Below are positions 16,597-28,700 of a stretch of 57,278 nucleotides of DNA, piece after piece; the first letter of the stretch is position 1; each line of letters opens with the position of its first letter. The translations under genes and the position numbers were made by a program. The stretch comes from an uncultured Acetatifactor sp. Lineage in GTDB: Bacteria > Bacillota > Clostridia > Lachnospirales > Lachnospiraceae. Where the stretch lies: NCBI GenBank assembly GCA_910584865.1, contig CAJUCE010000033.1:1-57278 (forward strand). The letters run 5' to 3'. The notes under the pieces were generated by a model that saw only the letters and a list, made by a program, of their open reading frames with translations, made no database searches and was not told the origin of the DNA.

Positions 16597-19500
16597 ATGG
16601 CGATGGATTTACGGGGCATTTTGAACCAGAACGAGTATTACACCAACCATTACTTTACGACTATCTTTGAAGAGAATGCGGCAGATACGATTTCAAATTG
16701 GAGACAGGCTGCCAGAGATAATCAGACGGCTGCGCCCTGGGCGGCATTCCGTGATACGTCCAAGGCCTATTACCGCATCCGTGAGAAATACCTGCAGATG
16801 AGGAATGAGGAAGGAAGCCGTGGACTGATAGAGAATCAGGCGGCAGAATACCTTGCTGCTCTGGGATATGGCAGGCCGGATAGTATTCATATAGAGCTGA
16901 ATGATGAGTTAACGGTTCCGGTTTTCCATGAGGTAAAGAAGCCCAATGGCGCGCCTCTTTTATGGGTACTGCTTTCCGTGGCGGAGGAAAGAAATGACGA
17001 TATCCTGATGGGCAGAGTTTTCGGCAGGATGGATACCGAAACGGAAGAGTATGGAGCGGTTCTTTCCGAAAACAACGACGATGTGCTTGCAAAGCTGTTT
17101 TTCGCCGGTGCGGAAGCACCGAGATGGATTATTTTAATTGGTATCAATCAGATTGCGCTGCTCGACAGGAATAAGTGGGATAAAAAGAAGTACCTGCAGT
17201 TTGATTTGGAGGAAATTTTCAGCCGTCATGAAGAGACAACCTTCCAGGCGCTTACGGTTCTGCTGCACAAGGAGAGCTTGTGCCCTGCAGAGGGAAACAG
17301 CCTGCTGGATGCCCTGGATGAGAATTCCTACAAACACAGTTCCAGTGTATCTGATTCCTTGAAATATGCTCTCCGGGAGTGTATCGAATTATTGGGAAAC
17401 GAAGTCCTCTATGACAGGAGGACAAGGAAGCAGGCTGATTTTACGGAGCATCCGGTAGATGCAGGGGAACTGACGATCCAATGTCTGCGTTATATGTATC
17501 GTATTCTGTTTATCCTTTTTATCGAAGCAAGGGAGGAACTGGGCTTTGCACCGATGAAATCAGATGTCTACCAGAAGGGATACTCTCTGGAAGGGGTGCG
17601 TGATGTCTGTGAAAATGTAAGGGAGGTTTCTGCCGAGGCCGCGGAAGGCTATTATATCCATGAGACGATTTCTGCGCTCTTTGATATGATTTATAACGGC
17701 TATCCCAGGGAGCCGGAAGCCTACAGGGAAGCATTGAAGCTTACGTCGCCTCACCATATGTTTACGATGGAACCGCTGAAGGCGCATATCTTTGATCCTC
17801 AATATACAACGCTCATCAATGAGGCAAAGCTTCGAAATGTGACGATGCTGAAGATTATAGATTTGATGAGCATTTCCAGGCCGTCGAACAACCGTGGGAG
17901 AAGGGGAAGGATTTCCTATTCCGCTCTTGGAATCAACCAGATGGGGGCGGTATATGAGGCGCTTCTCAGCTATCGGGGATTCATTGCGGGGGAGGATCTG
18001 TACGAAGTAAAACGTGCAGGGGATAAGTTCAATGAGTTGGACGTAGGCTACTTCGTACCGGAGCGCGAGCTGGACAAGTACGCGGAGGAGGAACGTGTCC
18101 GTTATGAGGATGATGAACGGAAGGGAAAGCTCCGTATGTATGAAAAAGGCAGTTTTATCTACCGTCTGGCAGGACGGGAGCGCGAGAAGTCCGCTTCCTA
18201 CTATACACCGGAGGTTTTGACAAAGTGTCTCGTAAAGTATGCCCTGAAAGAGCTGCTGAAAGAGAAAAGAGCGGATGAAATCCTCAACATGACTGTCTGC
18301 GAGCCTGCAATGGGTTCCGCTGCCTTCCTGAATGAGGCGATATCCCAGCTTGCGGAGGCCTATCTGGATAAAAAGCAGGAAGAGCTTGGAGAGCAGATTG
18401 CCTTTGATAAGAGGGCGTCTGAACTTCAGCGTGTAAAGATGTTCATTGCGGACAGGAATGTCTATGGCGTCGATTTAAACCCTATTGCTGTGGAGTTGGC
18501 GGAGGTATCTCTGTGGCTGAATACCATTTATAAGGGAGCTCATGTGCCCTGGTTTGGAACGCAGCTTGCCTGCGGAAATTCCCTGATCGGTGCAAGGCGG
18601 CAGGTATATAATGCGCTGAAGCTGAAGAAGGGTACCTGGTACAATGAGGAGCCTGAAAAGGTGCCGGAGGAATGGGTGACGGACCGGCACGAGACACGCA
18701 AAGTCTATAAGCGTAAGCGTTCCGGCGGCTCCTATATTTATCATTTTCTGCTGGGAGACCCCGGCATGGCAAATTATACGGATAAGGTTATCAGGGAACT
18801 GGAGCCGGAGAACAGCAAGCTTATCAAACAAAAGGTGAAGGAGTTTTGTGTTAAGTATACGGAGGATGATATTGAGATTCTGAATAAGTTTTCTGATATT
18901 GTCGATGATCTGTGGATGAGGACAATCCATGCCCGGCAGAGAGTGGAAATTCGTACAGAAGATGCCTTAAGTGTGTACGGACATGATGAGGGAGCTTACG
19001 AGGAGCATCTGACCATCCGCCAGAAGGATGCGATATACAAAAAAATATATAAGTCCGAAGGAGGAGACAATGCCAGTCCATATGCACGTCTCAAGGCGGC
19101 TATGGACTATTGGTGCGCGCTCTGGTTCTGGCCGATTGAGAAAGCGGAGTTGTTCCCCACAAGGCAGGAGTTCTTTATGGAATTGTCACTGATTCTGGAG
19201 GGCGGCATCTCTCCTGTGGTGAAGAAAAACATCATGCCCGGGCAGATGGAAATGCAGTACGATACAAAGGGAGAGTTTGTTGGTTTTGGTATACAGGGCA
19301 GTGAGATTGTCAACGAGATTCTGTCCCAGACCAGGGGACTGGGGGCAGTGAACCTTGAACAAGCCAGAAGGATTTTTCCGAGGCTGCAGATTGCGGAGGA
19401 TATCGCAAGGCGGCAGAGGTTTATGCATTGGGAGCTTGAATTTGCGGATTTGTTTTATGAGAGGGGCGGATTTGATTTGGTGATTGGGAATCCGCCGTGG

Positions 19501-21387
19501 ATAAAAGTGACTTGGAACGAACAAGATATACTTTCAGAGTATCAACCAGAATTTATGATAAAAAAATTCAGTGCTAAAGAAACGGCAGCCGAACGGAATA
19601 AACAATTTGAAAACGGAAATTGCAGACATGGTTACCTGAATGAATATGAGAGTATTTCTGGCATACAGGCATTTATGAATGCCAATCAGAATTACTATGT
19701 TTTACAAGGATTACAGTCGAATTTGTATGAATGCTTTTTGCCACTTGCTATCAACAATGTTTGCGAGGATGGGGTATTTGCATTTATCCATCCGGAGACA
19801 GTATTTAATGATTTAAATGCGTATCTTATTAGGGAAAAACTATACCCAAGATTAAGAAAACATTTTCGATTTTCAAATGCATTAAAACTTTTTGCAGGCG
19901 TACATTCAAGCCGTGAATTTGGATTGAATGTTTTCTCAAATGCTGTTACAAATCGGTTTGAAAATATATTTAATTTGTATGTACCAAATACAATAGACGA
20001 GTCATATGAGGATGCATATCCAGAAGCCCTGCTTGCTATGAGAAATGATGATGGTGATAGGGAACTTAGAGGCAATAAGAGTAGAATTATTTCTATAGGT
20101 GAGCCGGAATTAAAGCTTTTGGCAAATGTGGTTGACGATTCTAAAAAGTGGGAGTGTGCGCGTCTTTTAGTTATGCAGTTAAGCCAGTATATGGATATAT
20201 TGAAGATTCTCAATGCTCAGAGCAATACGATAGGAATGCTGGGTGATAAAGTGTATGCATCTATGATGTGGGATGAAACAAATGCACAAAAGAATGGTAT
20301 AATAAAAAGAAATACGCATTATTCCGAAAATTTGTATGATTGTATTTATTCTGGTAATCATATCGGAATAGCGAATCCATTGTTTAATACACCGCGGGAA
20401 AGCTGTAAGGGAAATAATGATACGGATAGTATAGATTTGACAAACATAAGTGAAGGCTATATGCCTCGATCAAATTACGAAATGGTTGGATCTGTTTCGG
20501 ATTATATGTCTAAATTACCGGAAACAGGTTGGGGAGATAAGTACACAAAACATTATAGGATTGCGTGCCGTAAAATGATTGATTGTGAAGGAGCAAGGAC
20601 ATTAATGAGTGCAATTATTCCGCCTAAGATAGGACATACGAATGGAATAATTGGATTCGCTTTTCAGAAATATGATGATTTGCTTATATCAACAGGATTA
20701 TTTTTGTCATTGCCCGTAGATTTTTTTGTTAAACTTTTTGGGAAAAGTAATTTTTATATAAACATAGCGAATATGATTCCGTTTATTACAGATAGGAAGT
20801 TTTATGGAATGATAAAGCACAGGGTTCTTATGTTGAATTGTGTAAATACTCATTATTCCAGTTTGTGGGCTGAAACATATGAGTCTTCCTTTAATGGGGA
20901 TAAATGGCTAAAGGATGATAGGCGCTTAACAAATAAGTTTTTTGAAACTGAGAGCAAATGGTCATCAAATTCATTTCTAAAGAGTGATTATGATAGAAGG
21001 CAGGCTTTACTGGAATTGGATGTCATTATTGCAAGAGCGCTAGGTGTATCTCTTGAGCAGCTTAAGCTTATGTATCAAGTTCAATTTTCGACGCTGAGAA
21101 ATCATGAAGCTGGAACATGGTATGACAGAAAAGGTAGGATTGTTTTTACAAATAATCGCAGTTTAACTAATGTAGGTTTTTCACGGAAGGAATGGGAGGA
21201 CATAAAAGATGCCCCAAAAGGCATATTCACCCGCACCATCACCGACGACACCCTGCCCGGCGGTCCGATAGAGCGAACCATTGAATACATCGCCCCATTC
21301 GATCGATGCGACAGGGAGAAAGATTACGAAGAGGTCTGGGCAAATTTTGAAAAACGTTTTGCAGATCAGGAAGGCGGTGCATTATGA
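16597..21387 (+). CDS. N6-adenine DNA methyltransferase, DrmMI/PglX-like
   Basis: A 1596-aa class I methyltransferase. The SAM-binding motif CEPAMGSAAFLNEA lies near residue 567, VYGVDLNPIAVELAE near 622, and the catalytic NPPW of N6-adenine enzymes near 963. The N-terminal 500 residues are a large helical region. Residues about 970-1530 should hold the target recognition domain; this DNA is visibly AT-richer than the rest of the gene, then composition returns to normal for the last 60 residues. There is no obvious N-terminal nuclease. It would mark host DNA as self. It begins 1 bp after the helicase stop, and its own stop overlaps the DUF3800 start (ATGA). Confidence 0.88.
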   Translation: MAMDLRGILNQNEYYTNHYFTTIFEENAADTISNWRQAARDNQTAAPWAAFRDTSKAYYRIREKYLQMRNEEGSRGLIENQAAEYLAALGYGRPDSIHIELNDELTVPVFHEVKKPNGAPLLWVLLSVAEERNDDILMGRVFGRMDTETEEYGAVLSENNDDVLAKLFFAGAEAPRWIILIGINQIALLDRNKWDKKKYLQFDLEEIFSRHEETTFQALTVLLHKESLCPAEGNSLLDALDENSYKHSSSVSDSLKYALRECIELLGNEVLYDRRTRKQADFTEHPVDAGELTIQCLRYMYRILFILFIEAREELGFAPMKSDVYQKGYSLEGVRDVCENVREVSAEAAEGYYIHETISALFDMIYNGYPREPEAYREALKLTSPHHMFTMEPLKAHIFDPQYTTLINEAKLRNVTMLKIIDLMSISRPSNNRGRRGRISYSALGINQMGAVYEALLSYRGFIAGEDLYEVKRAGDKFNELDVGYFVPERELDKYAEEERVRYEDDERKGKLRMYEKGSFIYRLAGREREKSASYYTPEVLTKCLVKYALKELLKEKRADEILNMTVCEPAMGSAAFLNEAISQLAEAYLDKKQEELGEQIAFDKRASELQRVKMFIADRNVYGVDLNPIAVELAEVSLWLNTIYKGAHVPWFGTQLACGNSLIGARRQVYNALKLKKGTWYNEEPEKVPEEWVTDRHETRKVYKRKRSGGSYIYHFLLGDPGMANYTDKVIRELEPENSKLIKQKVKEFCVKYTEDDIEILNKFSDIVDDLWMRTIHARQRVEIRTEDALSVYGHDEGAYEEHLTIRQKDAIYKKIYKSEGGDNASPYARLKAAMDYWCALWFWPIEKAELFPTRQEFFMELSLILEGGISPVVKKNIMPGQMEMQYDTKGEFVGFGIQGSEIVNEILSQTRGLGAVNLEQARRIFPRLQIAEDIARRQRFMHWELEFADLFYERGGFDLVIGNPPWIKVTWNEQDILSEYQPEFMIKKFSAKETAAERNKQFENGNCRHGYLNEYESISGIQAFMNANQNYYVLQGLQSNLYECFLPLAINNVCEDGVFAFIHPETVFNDLNAYLIREKLYPRLRKHFRFSNALKLFAGVHSSREFGLNVFSNAVTNRFENIFNLYVPNTIDESYEDAYPEALLAMRNDDGDRELRGNKSRIISIGEPELKLLANVVDDSKKWECARLLVMQLSQYMDILKILNAQSNTIGMLGDKVYASMMWDETNAQKNGIIKRNTHYSENLYDCIYSGNHIGIANPLFNTPRESCKGNNDTDSIDLTNISEGYMPRSNYEMVGSVSDYMSKLPETGWGDKYTKHYRIACRKMIDCEGARTLMSAIIPPKIGHTNGIIGFAFQKYDDLLISTGLFLSLPVDFFVKLFGKSNFYINIANMIPFITDRKFYGMIKHRVLMLNCVNTHYSSLWAETYESSFNGDKWLKDDRRLTNKFFETESKWSSNSFLKSDYDRRQALLELDVIIARALGVSLEQLKLMYQVQFSTLRNHEAGTWYDRKGRIVFTNNRSLTNVGFSRKEWEDIKDAPKGIFTRTITDDTLPGGPIERTIEYIAPFDRCDREKDYEEVWANFEKRFADQEGGAL

Positions 21388-22130
21388 GTAAAACATACAA
21401 TGTGTACTGTGACGAAAGCTGTCATCTTATACATGACGGCATCAATGATATGGTAATTGGTGCAATCTGGTGTGATCAGCAACAGGTGAAAAAGGTGAAC
21501 TGTGATATAAGGGATATTAAGGGAAAGAATGGCATCGCGCCAGGAGCCGAGCTTAAGTGGACGAAGGTTGCGCCAGTGAAGAAAGGGGTATATGAAGAAT
21601 TGATTCACTATTTCTTCGACAGCCCATGGTTACATTTCAGATGCATCGTGATTCCGGAAAAGGATAATCTGGATCACGGGAGATTTTGTCACACACATGA
21701 CGATTGGTATTACAAAATGTACTTCGATATGTTGAAAGGGGTCTTTTCATCAACAGATATTTATGAGATATATATAGACATCAAAGATACCCATTCAAGC
21801 CAAAAGGTAAAAAAACTAGAAGAAGTCTGTAGAAACAGTATTTATGATTTTACTGGAGAGAGCATAAAACGGATACAGCCAATCAGGTCTGATGAAGTGC
21901 AATTGATGCAGCTTGTTGATGTTTTGATTGGTGCTGTCATGTATCAAAACAGAAGATTTCCGGAAGAACATAAAAAGAGTGATACAAAGCTGAAGCTGAT
22001 TGAGCAGATAAAAAAGAGAAGTGGCTATGGATTGACAAAAACCACACTGTTGCGGGAAGATAAATTCAATATCTTTGTATGGCGGGCGAGTGTTTTGCCG
22101 GGATTTGAAGGATACAGGATTTACATTTAG
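21384..22130 (+). CDS. DUF3800 protein (RNase H-like fold)
   Basis: A 248-aa protein beginning with NVYCDESCHL, the acidic start motif of DUF3800. Further conserved acidic positions appear in YIDIKDTHSS near residue 131 and in DEVQLMQLVDVLIGAV near 173. DUF3800 proteins adopt an RNase H-like fold and are common in defence and phage loci; nuclease activity is plausible but unproven. It overlaps the methyltransferase stop by four bases (ATGA) and its 3' end overlaps the next small gene by up to 56 bp. It is AT-rich compared with the flanking helicases, so it may be a later insertion into the locus. Confidence 0.8.
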   Translation: MSKTYNVYCDESCHLIHDGINDMVIGAIWCDQQQVKKVNCDIRDIKGKNGIAPGAELKWTKVAPVKKGVYEELIHYFFDSPWLHFRCIVIPEKDNLDHGRFCHTHDDWYYKMYFDMLKGVFSSTDIYEIYIDIKDTHSSQKVKKLEEVCRNSIYDFTGESIKRIQPIRSDEVQLMQLVDVLIGAVMYQNRRFPEEHKKSDTKLKLIEQIKKRSGYGLTKTTLLREDKFNIFVWRASVLPGFEGYRIYI

Positions 22131-22530
22131 AGGAAAGACTGTAAAAATCAGGTATCAACCCATTGAATTCGGAAAGGAAGAAGCTTTTTTTCATATTACC
22201 TGCCAGGATTACAAAAAAGACGGTGACAGAGTGCCGGATTTTCGAAGGTGTGAGAGAATAGCGTGGGTAAGGCAGTTTGTCGAGGCGGCTGATGCAGACG
22301 CTTCGGTGGAATTCGAGGGTTCTACATATGAACTGAAGATATGGACAGAGCGTGTGAAAAATGATTTGAGATACCATATCTTGTGTGAAGAACTTAAGTT
22401 TATGGTAGTTGTAGCGGAAAGAGACAGATACTGCCTCTTAATAACTGCATTTTATTTTGAGCATGATCACTCGTTAAGGAAGAAATTAGAAAAGTATAAA
22501 GAATATAAAGCAAAAAACGCCTCACATTGA
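22075..22530 (+). CDS. Small RelE-like protein overlapping the DUF3800 gene
   Basis: Up to 151 aa. No ATG fits; TTG codons at 22075 and 22105 both lie inside the upstream gene, so the start is uncertain and translation is probably coupled. The core (KEEAFFHITCQDY, CERIAWVRQF, YELKIWTERV, RYHILCEELKFMVVVAERD, LLITAFYF) resembles small barnase/RelE-type nuclease domains of phage and toxin proteins, mainly in the final VVV...LLITAFYF block. It could be the toxin or effector partner of the DUF3800 protein. The family call is tentative; coding status is well supported by length and composition. Confidence 0.65.
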   Translation: MYGGRVFCRDLKDTGFTFRGKTVKIRYQPIEFGKEEAFFHITCQDYKKDGDRVPDFRRCERIAWVRQFVEAADADASVEFEGSTYELKIWTERVKNDLRYHILCEELKFMVVVAERDRYCLLITAFYFEHDHSLRKKLEKYKEYKAKNASH

Positions 22531-22681
22531 GTGAAACGTTTTCAGGAACTCCTTCTACAACTGGTAGATGAGCTACTTAAATAATATGCCTTTTAGGTTA
22601 ATTTGTCAATGATTTTAGATTTTTTTCATTTACATTTTTTGGATTGATTTTTCCCATATTTTTCATTGATATGCCGATTTT

Positions 22682-22708
22682 AATTGGGGAAACACTGTTT
22701 CCCCAATT
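22682..22708 (+). promoter_or_regulatory. Perfect 11-bp inverted repeat before the giant helicase gene
   Basis: AATTGGGGAAA and TTTCCCCAATT flank the 5-base loop CACTG. It lies 10 bp before the AAGGAGG site of the 2112-aa helicase gene, at the end of an AT-rich 200-bp gap. No T-run follows, so an operator or an RNA structure controlling translation is more likely than a terminator. Confidence 0.6.
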
Positions 22709-22732
22709 GTAGAAATACAAAGGAGGCGGGCT

Positions 22733-25700
22733 ATGATTCCATCGGTTTTAGCGAGACAGATACAAAGCGGCCTGAAGGATTACATTGATACGACTTTTCC
22801 GATTACGAACCTGGTTTTCAGGGATTCGCTGAAGCAAATGCTGTCGGAACCCAAGAAGGTCTTCCATGAGCCATATGTGGCGGTAAGGCTTCCGTTTCGC
22901 GCGGCGGATGGACAGCCTTGGCTATTCCGATCCATCCGTCCTGTTTACACGCCCCATGTTCATCAGCAGAAAGCTTTTCACAGACTGACTGGAGACCATG
23001 GGCGCTCCACTCTTGTGGCTACGGGTACGGGTTCCGGTAAGACAGAGTGCTTCCTGTATCCGATACTGGAGTATTGTTACAGGCATCGCGGCGAGAACGG
23101 GATTAAGGCGCTTATCCTCTATCCGATGAATGCCCTTGCCGCCGATCAGGCGAAGCGCATGGCTGAATTGGTGGACGGCAGCCCTGAGCTTAAGTCTGCA
23201 AAAATCCGGGTAGGGATGTATGTGGGCGGAACAGAGAAGAACGCGGCAAAAATGATGATGCCGGAGAAGGTGATTACGGATCATGATACGCTTCTTGCCT
23301 CCCCGCCGGACATTTTGATGACCAACTATAAGATGCTGGATTATCTGCTTGTGCGCCCGAAGGATGCGGAACTGTGGAAATGGAATCAACCGGAGACCTT
23401 AAAATATATTGCGGTAGATGAACTGCATACCTTTGACGGGGCACAGGGCACAGATCTTGCCTGTCTGCTTAGGCGGCTCAAGGCCCGTTTGCATATTTTG
23501 CCCGGGCATCTTTGCTGTATCGGTACTTCTGCCACGATGGGCGGCGAAGAGACGAGCGGGAATATCAGAAAATATGCGGAAGATATCTTTGGCGAGGCCT
23601 TTGAAGAGAATTCTATTATTACTGAGGACAGGCTTTCTCCGGAAGAATATTTTGCGGAAGCGGATGTGGATTATTTCAGGATTCCGGATAGGAAAACAGT
23701 GGAAAGGCTGGAAACCCTTGTACTTCAGGATGATTTGGAGGAATATCTGAAGGTGGCTGCCGCCGCGTGGCTTGAGGACTTTGGGACGGAGGACATTTTA
23801 AGGGATGATGCCAGGGTGCGGCTTGGGTCTGCCCTGAAGCGTCACAGTGTATTCCGTGAACTGATTACGAGGGCAAAGGGGAATTACAGGCAGAGCAGCG
23901 CTGCGGCAAAGGAGCTGGAAGAAAGATTTCCGGAATTTGCAGAGCTTGGCGCAGGGGGAGCATCTGCCCTGGAGGCTTTATATGCGCTTATCTCTCATGC
24001 GAGAACGGCAGACAGCCGGGGTGGGATCCGCCCTTTTCTGACGGTTCAGGTTCAGGTATGGATGAGGGAGCTTCGCCGCCTGATGGCGAAAGTGGATGAC
24101 AAGGATATTGACTTTGCCCTCGCTTCCGATTTAAACGAAACACAGGCAAAGCATTACCTGCCTGTCGTAAACTGCCGTGACTGTGGAGAGACCGGATGGG
24201 CCACTGCCGTGAATGAGGTGGGAAGCATTGCGCTTGGAGACCTGCCCGCATTTTATAACCTGTATTTTGACTGCGATCCGAGAATCAGGATCATATTCCC
24301 TCATCTAAAAGGGGAAAGTGCAGAAGTATCCATGGATGAGAAGCAGGTGCTCTCCCCGGAGGATATGGAGCTCTCACTGGAAGAGAGGGAGGGGCAGCTT
24401 TCCGGCAGCGGCCATCGTACATTTCCGGTATGGACATTTCAGCCGGAGATATCAGGAACAGGAAGAGGCAGGAATTTTGTATGCCCGTTCTGCGGAAGCC
24501 GGGGCGGCCTTGCCATCATGGGCGTGAGAAGCGCCACGGCTATCAGCGCATGCGTTTCAGAGCTTTATGCCTCGCATTTTAACGATGATAAGAAGCTTCT
24601 CGCTTTTACGGATAATGTTCAGGATGCGTCACATCATGCAGGCTTCTTTAATTCCAGGACATGGCGGTTTGGCCTCAGAATGGCGATGCAGCAGTATTCC
24701 AAGAGGCAGAAGGAAGAGAAATCCCTGAAGGACTTTACGGAGGAGTGCGTGAGGTATTGGAAGGGGGAGATGGGGAATGAGAAATTCCTGTCTTACTTTG
24801 TTGCACCCTCTCTCACCTGGATGAGAGGATATGATAACCTGATTGCAAAGGGCGCATGGATTGCCGATAAGGATGGCACAGCCTTTATGGAGTCTGTCAC
24901 CAAAAGGGCGGAATATGAGATGATGCTGGAATTCGGCATGTCGGCACGCATCGGACGATCTTTGGAAAAGTCGGGGTGCTGTGTAACCTGCTTTGCGTTG
25001 GATGGGGCGGCGGAGAGGATTCTGGACAGAGTAGTCAGTGAGTATGGACTTTTGGATGGTGTCAGCAAAGAAGAATGTGAGCGGATGCTCATGGGCGTAC
25101 TGCTTACCATGAAGCAGAACGGCGCATTTTCCAATCCCATTTATATTCCCTATGTGGAAAATGGCGGCAGCCGCTTTGTCTACAGGACGAATAAATGGCT
25201 TCCGGGTATGCGGGAAGGCCGAAATGCACCGAAGTTTATCACCATGGGGGGCAGGGCAAAAAAAGCCTGGTTCTTTGACGACATTTCCATACGCTCCTGG
25301 TATGGGAAGTGGATCGGCAAGTATCTTCCCGTTATGCACAGCGAGGATGCCTGCGTTCAGGTTCTTTCTGTCATGCTTGAGGAACTGACGGCAGCGGGGG
25401 CCGTTGACAGGTTAAAGGGTCCTGAAAATATCCCTGCATGGGGAATCAGTTATCAGAAAACCACTGTCAGCCGGGATACGGTTCAGATGGCCTGCGATGT
25501 CTGCGGAAACCGCATTACCGTGGCGGGGAAGAATCGGCACAGCACGGAGGGAATGTGCTGTCTTCGTACAGCCTGCAGCGGACATTATGTGGAGGCTTTG
25601 GATGAAGGGCTTGATTTCTACGGAAAGCTTTACCATAATGGCGAGATGGTGCGCATCGTAGCCAGGGAGCATACGGGGCTTCTTGACAGAGAGCCGAGAG

Positions 25701-28700
25701 AAGAACTGGAGCGGGATTTTCAGAAGAAAAAGGATGCGCAGATGCCCTGGGATGCAAACCTGCTTTCCTGTACACCCACACTTGAGATGGGAATTAACAT
25801 CGGCGATCTGTCTACGGTAGTGATGTGCTCCATTCCGCCGGCACAGGCACAGTATGCCCAGAGGGCAGGCCGCGGCGGAAGAACAGACGGCAATTCCCTT
25901 GTGATTGCCGTGGCAAATGCAAGGCCCCATGATTTGTACTTCTATGCGGAGCCGGAAGAGATGATCAGGGGGAGTGTGGAGCCGCCGAAGGTATTCTTAA
26001 GGGCCACATCCGTGCTTTCCAGACAGTTTATGGCGTATTGTATGGACTCCTGGGTAAAGACCGGAAAGGCGGATGTACCGCTGAAGCTGAATCAGATCCT
26101 GTCTGCTTTGGACGGCAGGAATAAAAAGCGGTTTCCCTATAACTACCTGAACTATGTACAGGACAATCTTTCCGGGCTGGTGAGGACATTCATCCAGACC
26201 TTCGATGCCGGTGCGGACGAAGAGGAGAGGCTGGATGAGAATGCAAAGAAGGAGATCGCCGATTTTGCCATGGGCGACGGCCAGGGCGGCGAAACGCTTC
26301 AGAGCAGGATATTCGATGAGTTCCGAAGCATCAGGGAACACAAGAAGGCCATCCAGACAAATATCGATGAACTGAATGCCCTGATCAGGCAGCTGGAAGC
26401 AAAGCCGAAAGATTCCTCCTACGATGAGGAAATGAAGGACCTGAAGGGTGAAGCGGCTGCACTTGGCAGGATTGTCATGAATATCAACGAAAAGAATACT
26501 TTTGCGTTTATGTCAGACCAGGGATTATTGCCGAACTATGCTTTTCCGGAAGCAGGCATTGTGCTGAAGGCAATCCTTTATCGTGGGGAAAACCCTGAAG
26601 AGGGTGAGAAGCCCAAGGGTGAGAAATACACCTACGAATACAGCCGTTCGGCATCCTCTGCCATCAGCGAATTCGCTCCTCTGAACAGTTTTTACGCAGG
26701 GGGCAAGAAACTGAATATTGATCAGGTGGATATCAATACCACAAAGATAGAGAGATGGCGGCTGTGTCCTTCCTGCTCCCATGCGGAGCTTGAAAGTTCC
26801 GGCAGGCCTCGTATTGCCTGCGATAAGTGCGGAAGCCCGGGATGGGGGGATGCCGGACAGGTGCGTCCTATGCTGAAGGTGCAGATGGTGTATTCCAACA
26901 TGAAATATAAGGAAAGTATCAGCAGCGATGACAGTGATGACCGTACCACAAAGTTTTACCATAAGGAAATGTTGGTGGAGATTGAGGATGACAAAGATAT
27001 CGATCCGGCATACAGTATGGGCGAGGGGGAGATTCCGTTTGGTTATGAGTTTGTAAAGAAGGCAACCATGCGGGAAATCAACTTTGGAGAGAAGGATTTC
27101 AGCGGAGAGAAGCTGTTTGTCGCCGGTGAAGAAGCTGTCCGCAAGGGATTTCTGGTATGTAAATACTGCGGAAAGATTCAGCTTCCCAACAGGCCGCCGC
27201 AGCATACCCGGTACTGCCGGATGGTTAAGGATGCCAGGACGGATCCCATGCAGGAGCCATATGAAGAGTGCCTGTTTCTTTACAGACAATTTACCACGGA
27301 AGCAATCCGGATTCTGGTTCCGGCCACGTCTCTGGATACATCCAGGGTGAGGGTAGAATCTTTTGTCGCGGCATTTATGCTCGGCATGAAAAAGAAATTC
27401 GGCAATATTGACCATCTGGGTGCAACCGTCAGCCAGGAGCCGGTCCCTGATGCGGATTACAGGAACCAGTATCTGGTCATCTATGATACGGTGCCGGGCG
27501 GAACCGGGTACTTGCGGCAGCTGATGAACGACAGACACGGCATGATCAATGTGATGCAGCTTGCCGTGGAAGCCATGGAAAAATGTACCTGCAGGGAAGA
27601 GAAAAACAAGGACGGATGCTATAAATGCCTGTATGCCTACAGGCAGAGCCAGCATATCGGTGAGATTTCAAAAAGGGCGGCTCTTGCCATGTTTAAGCGT
27701 ATTCTGTCAGGAAAGGACAAGCTGTGCAGAATCAGGAAGCTTTCTTTGATTAATACGAACCCGCTTATCGGAAGCGAGCTGGAGCGTCAGTTCCTTGAAG
27801 CCTTCAATCGTCTCGGGTCTGTGAACAGAATGGTGTCTGTCAATCAGAAACTGGTAAACGAGAAAGAAGGGTATTCCCTTAGAATCGGGGAATGCACCTG
27901 GAATATCGAACCCCAGGTGGATTTAGGGCCGTCAGAGGGAGTGGCTGTTAAATGCATACCTGACTTTGTGCTCTGGCCTGTCCGCACCACCGGCACACAG
28001 AAACCTGTAGCGGTATTTACCGACGGCTTCACCTTCCATAAGGACAATGTGGCAGATGATTTCTTAAAACGTATGGCAATTCTCCAAAGCGGCAAATACA
28101 GGGTGTGGTCCCTTTCCTACAATGATGTGCAGGATGTATTCCGGTCAAGGGGAGATTACAAGACTGACACCTGGCTCTATGACAAGCTGCCGGGCGGTTC
28201 CAGGATGTATATGTCTTATGTAAAGGCGATAAATGCGCAGGGGCTTATGCCGGCAAAGAAGAGTCCATTCGAACTCCTGGTGGAGTATTTGAGCCGTCCG
28301 GATGCGGAAGAACTGTTTGCGGTGCATGGGAAGGCTTTTGCGTTCTCGCTCCTTGATTATACGTTGATGGACAGGCAGAAGGTATATGATGCCCAGGCCC
28401 GGGAGTGGCAGAGCGCCTACAGGAGCATGGACAGCCTGCGCAGGGTTTGTCCGTATGGCAGGGCGGTTTACGGCATGTGGGAGCCCAGGCAGACGCAGGG
28501 AAATCTGCGGATATACTCCATGCTGTCCATGGATGACAGGGATAAGAAGATGGACGCGCCAATCCGCGTGCTTGCCGTCCTGAATGACAGTGACAGCCGC
28601 ACGGATTATTACAACAAGGATTGGAACGGTTTCTTAAGCTTCTGCAACAATATGCAGTTTGTGGAGAATGCGCTCTTTATGACAAGGAAGGGCATCAGCA

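Noticed and set aside
22540..22575. tRNA-like stretch in the gap before the giant helicase
   Set aside because: No acceptor stem or T-loop sequence could be folded. I saw no tRNA or rRNA gene anywhere in the window.
26525..27655. 376-codon minus-strand frame
   Set aside because: It lies fully inside the DUF1998 helicase gene; helicase motifs on the plus strand are unambiguous. Antisense shadow in GC-rich DNA.
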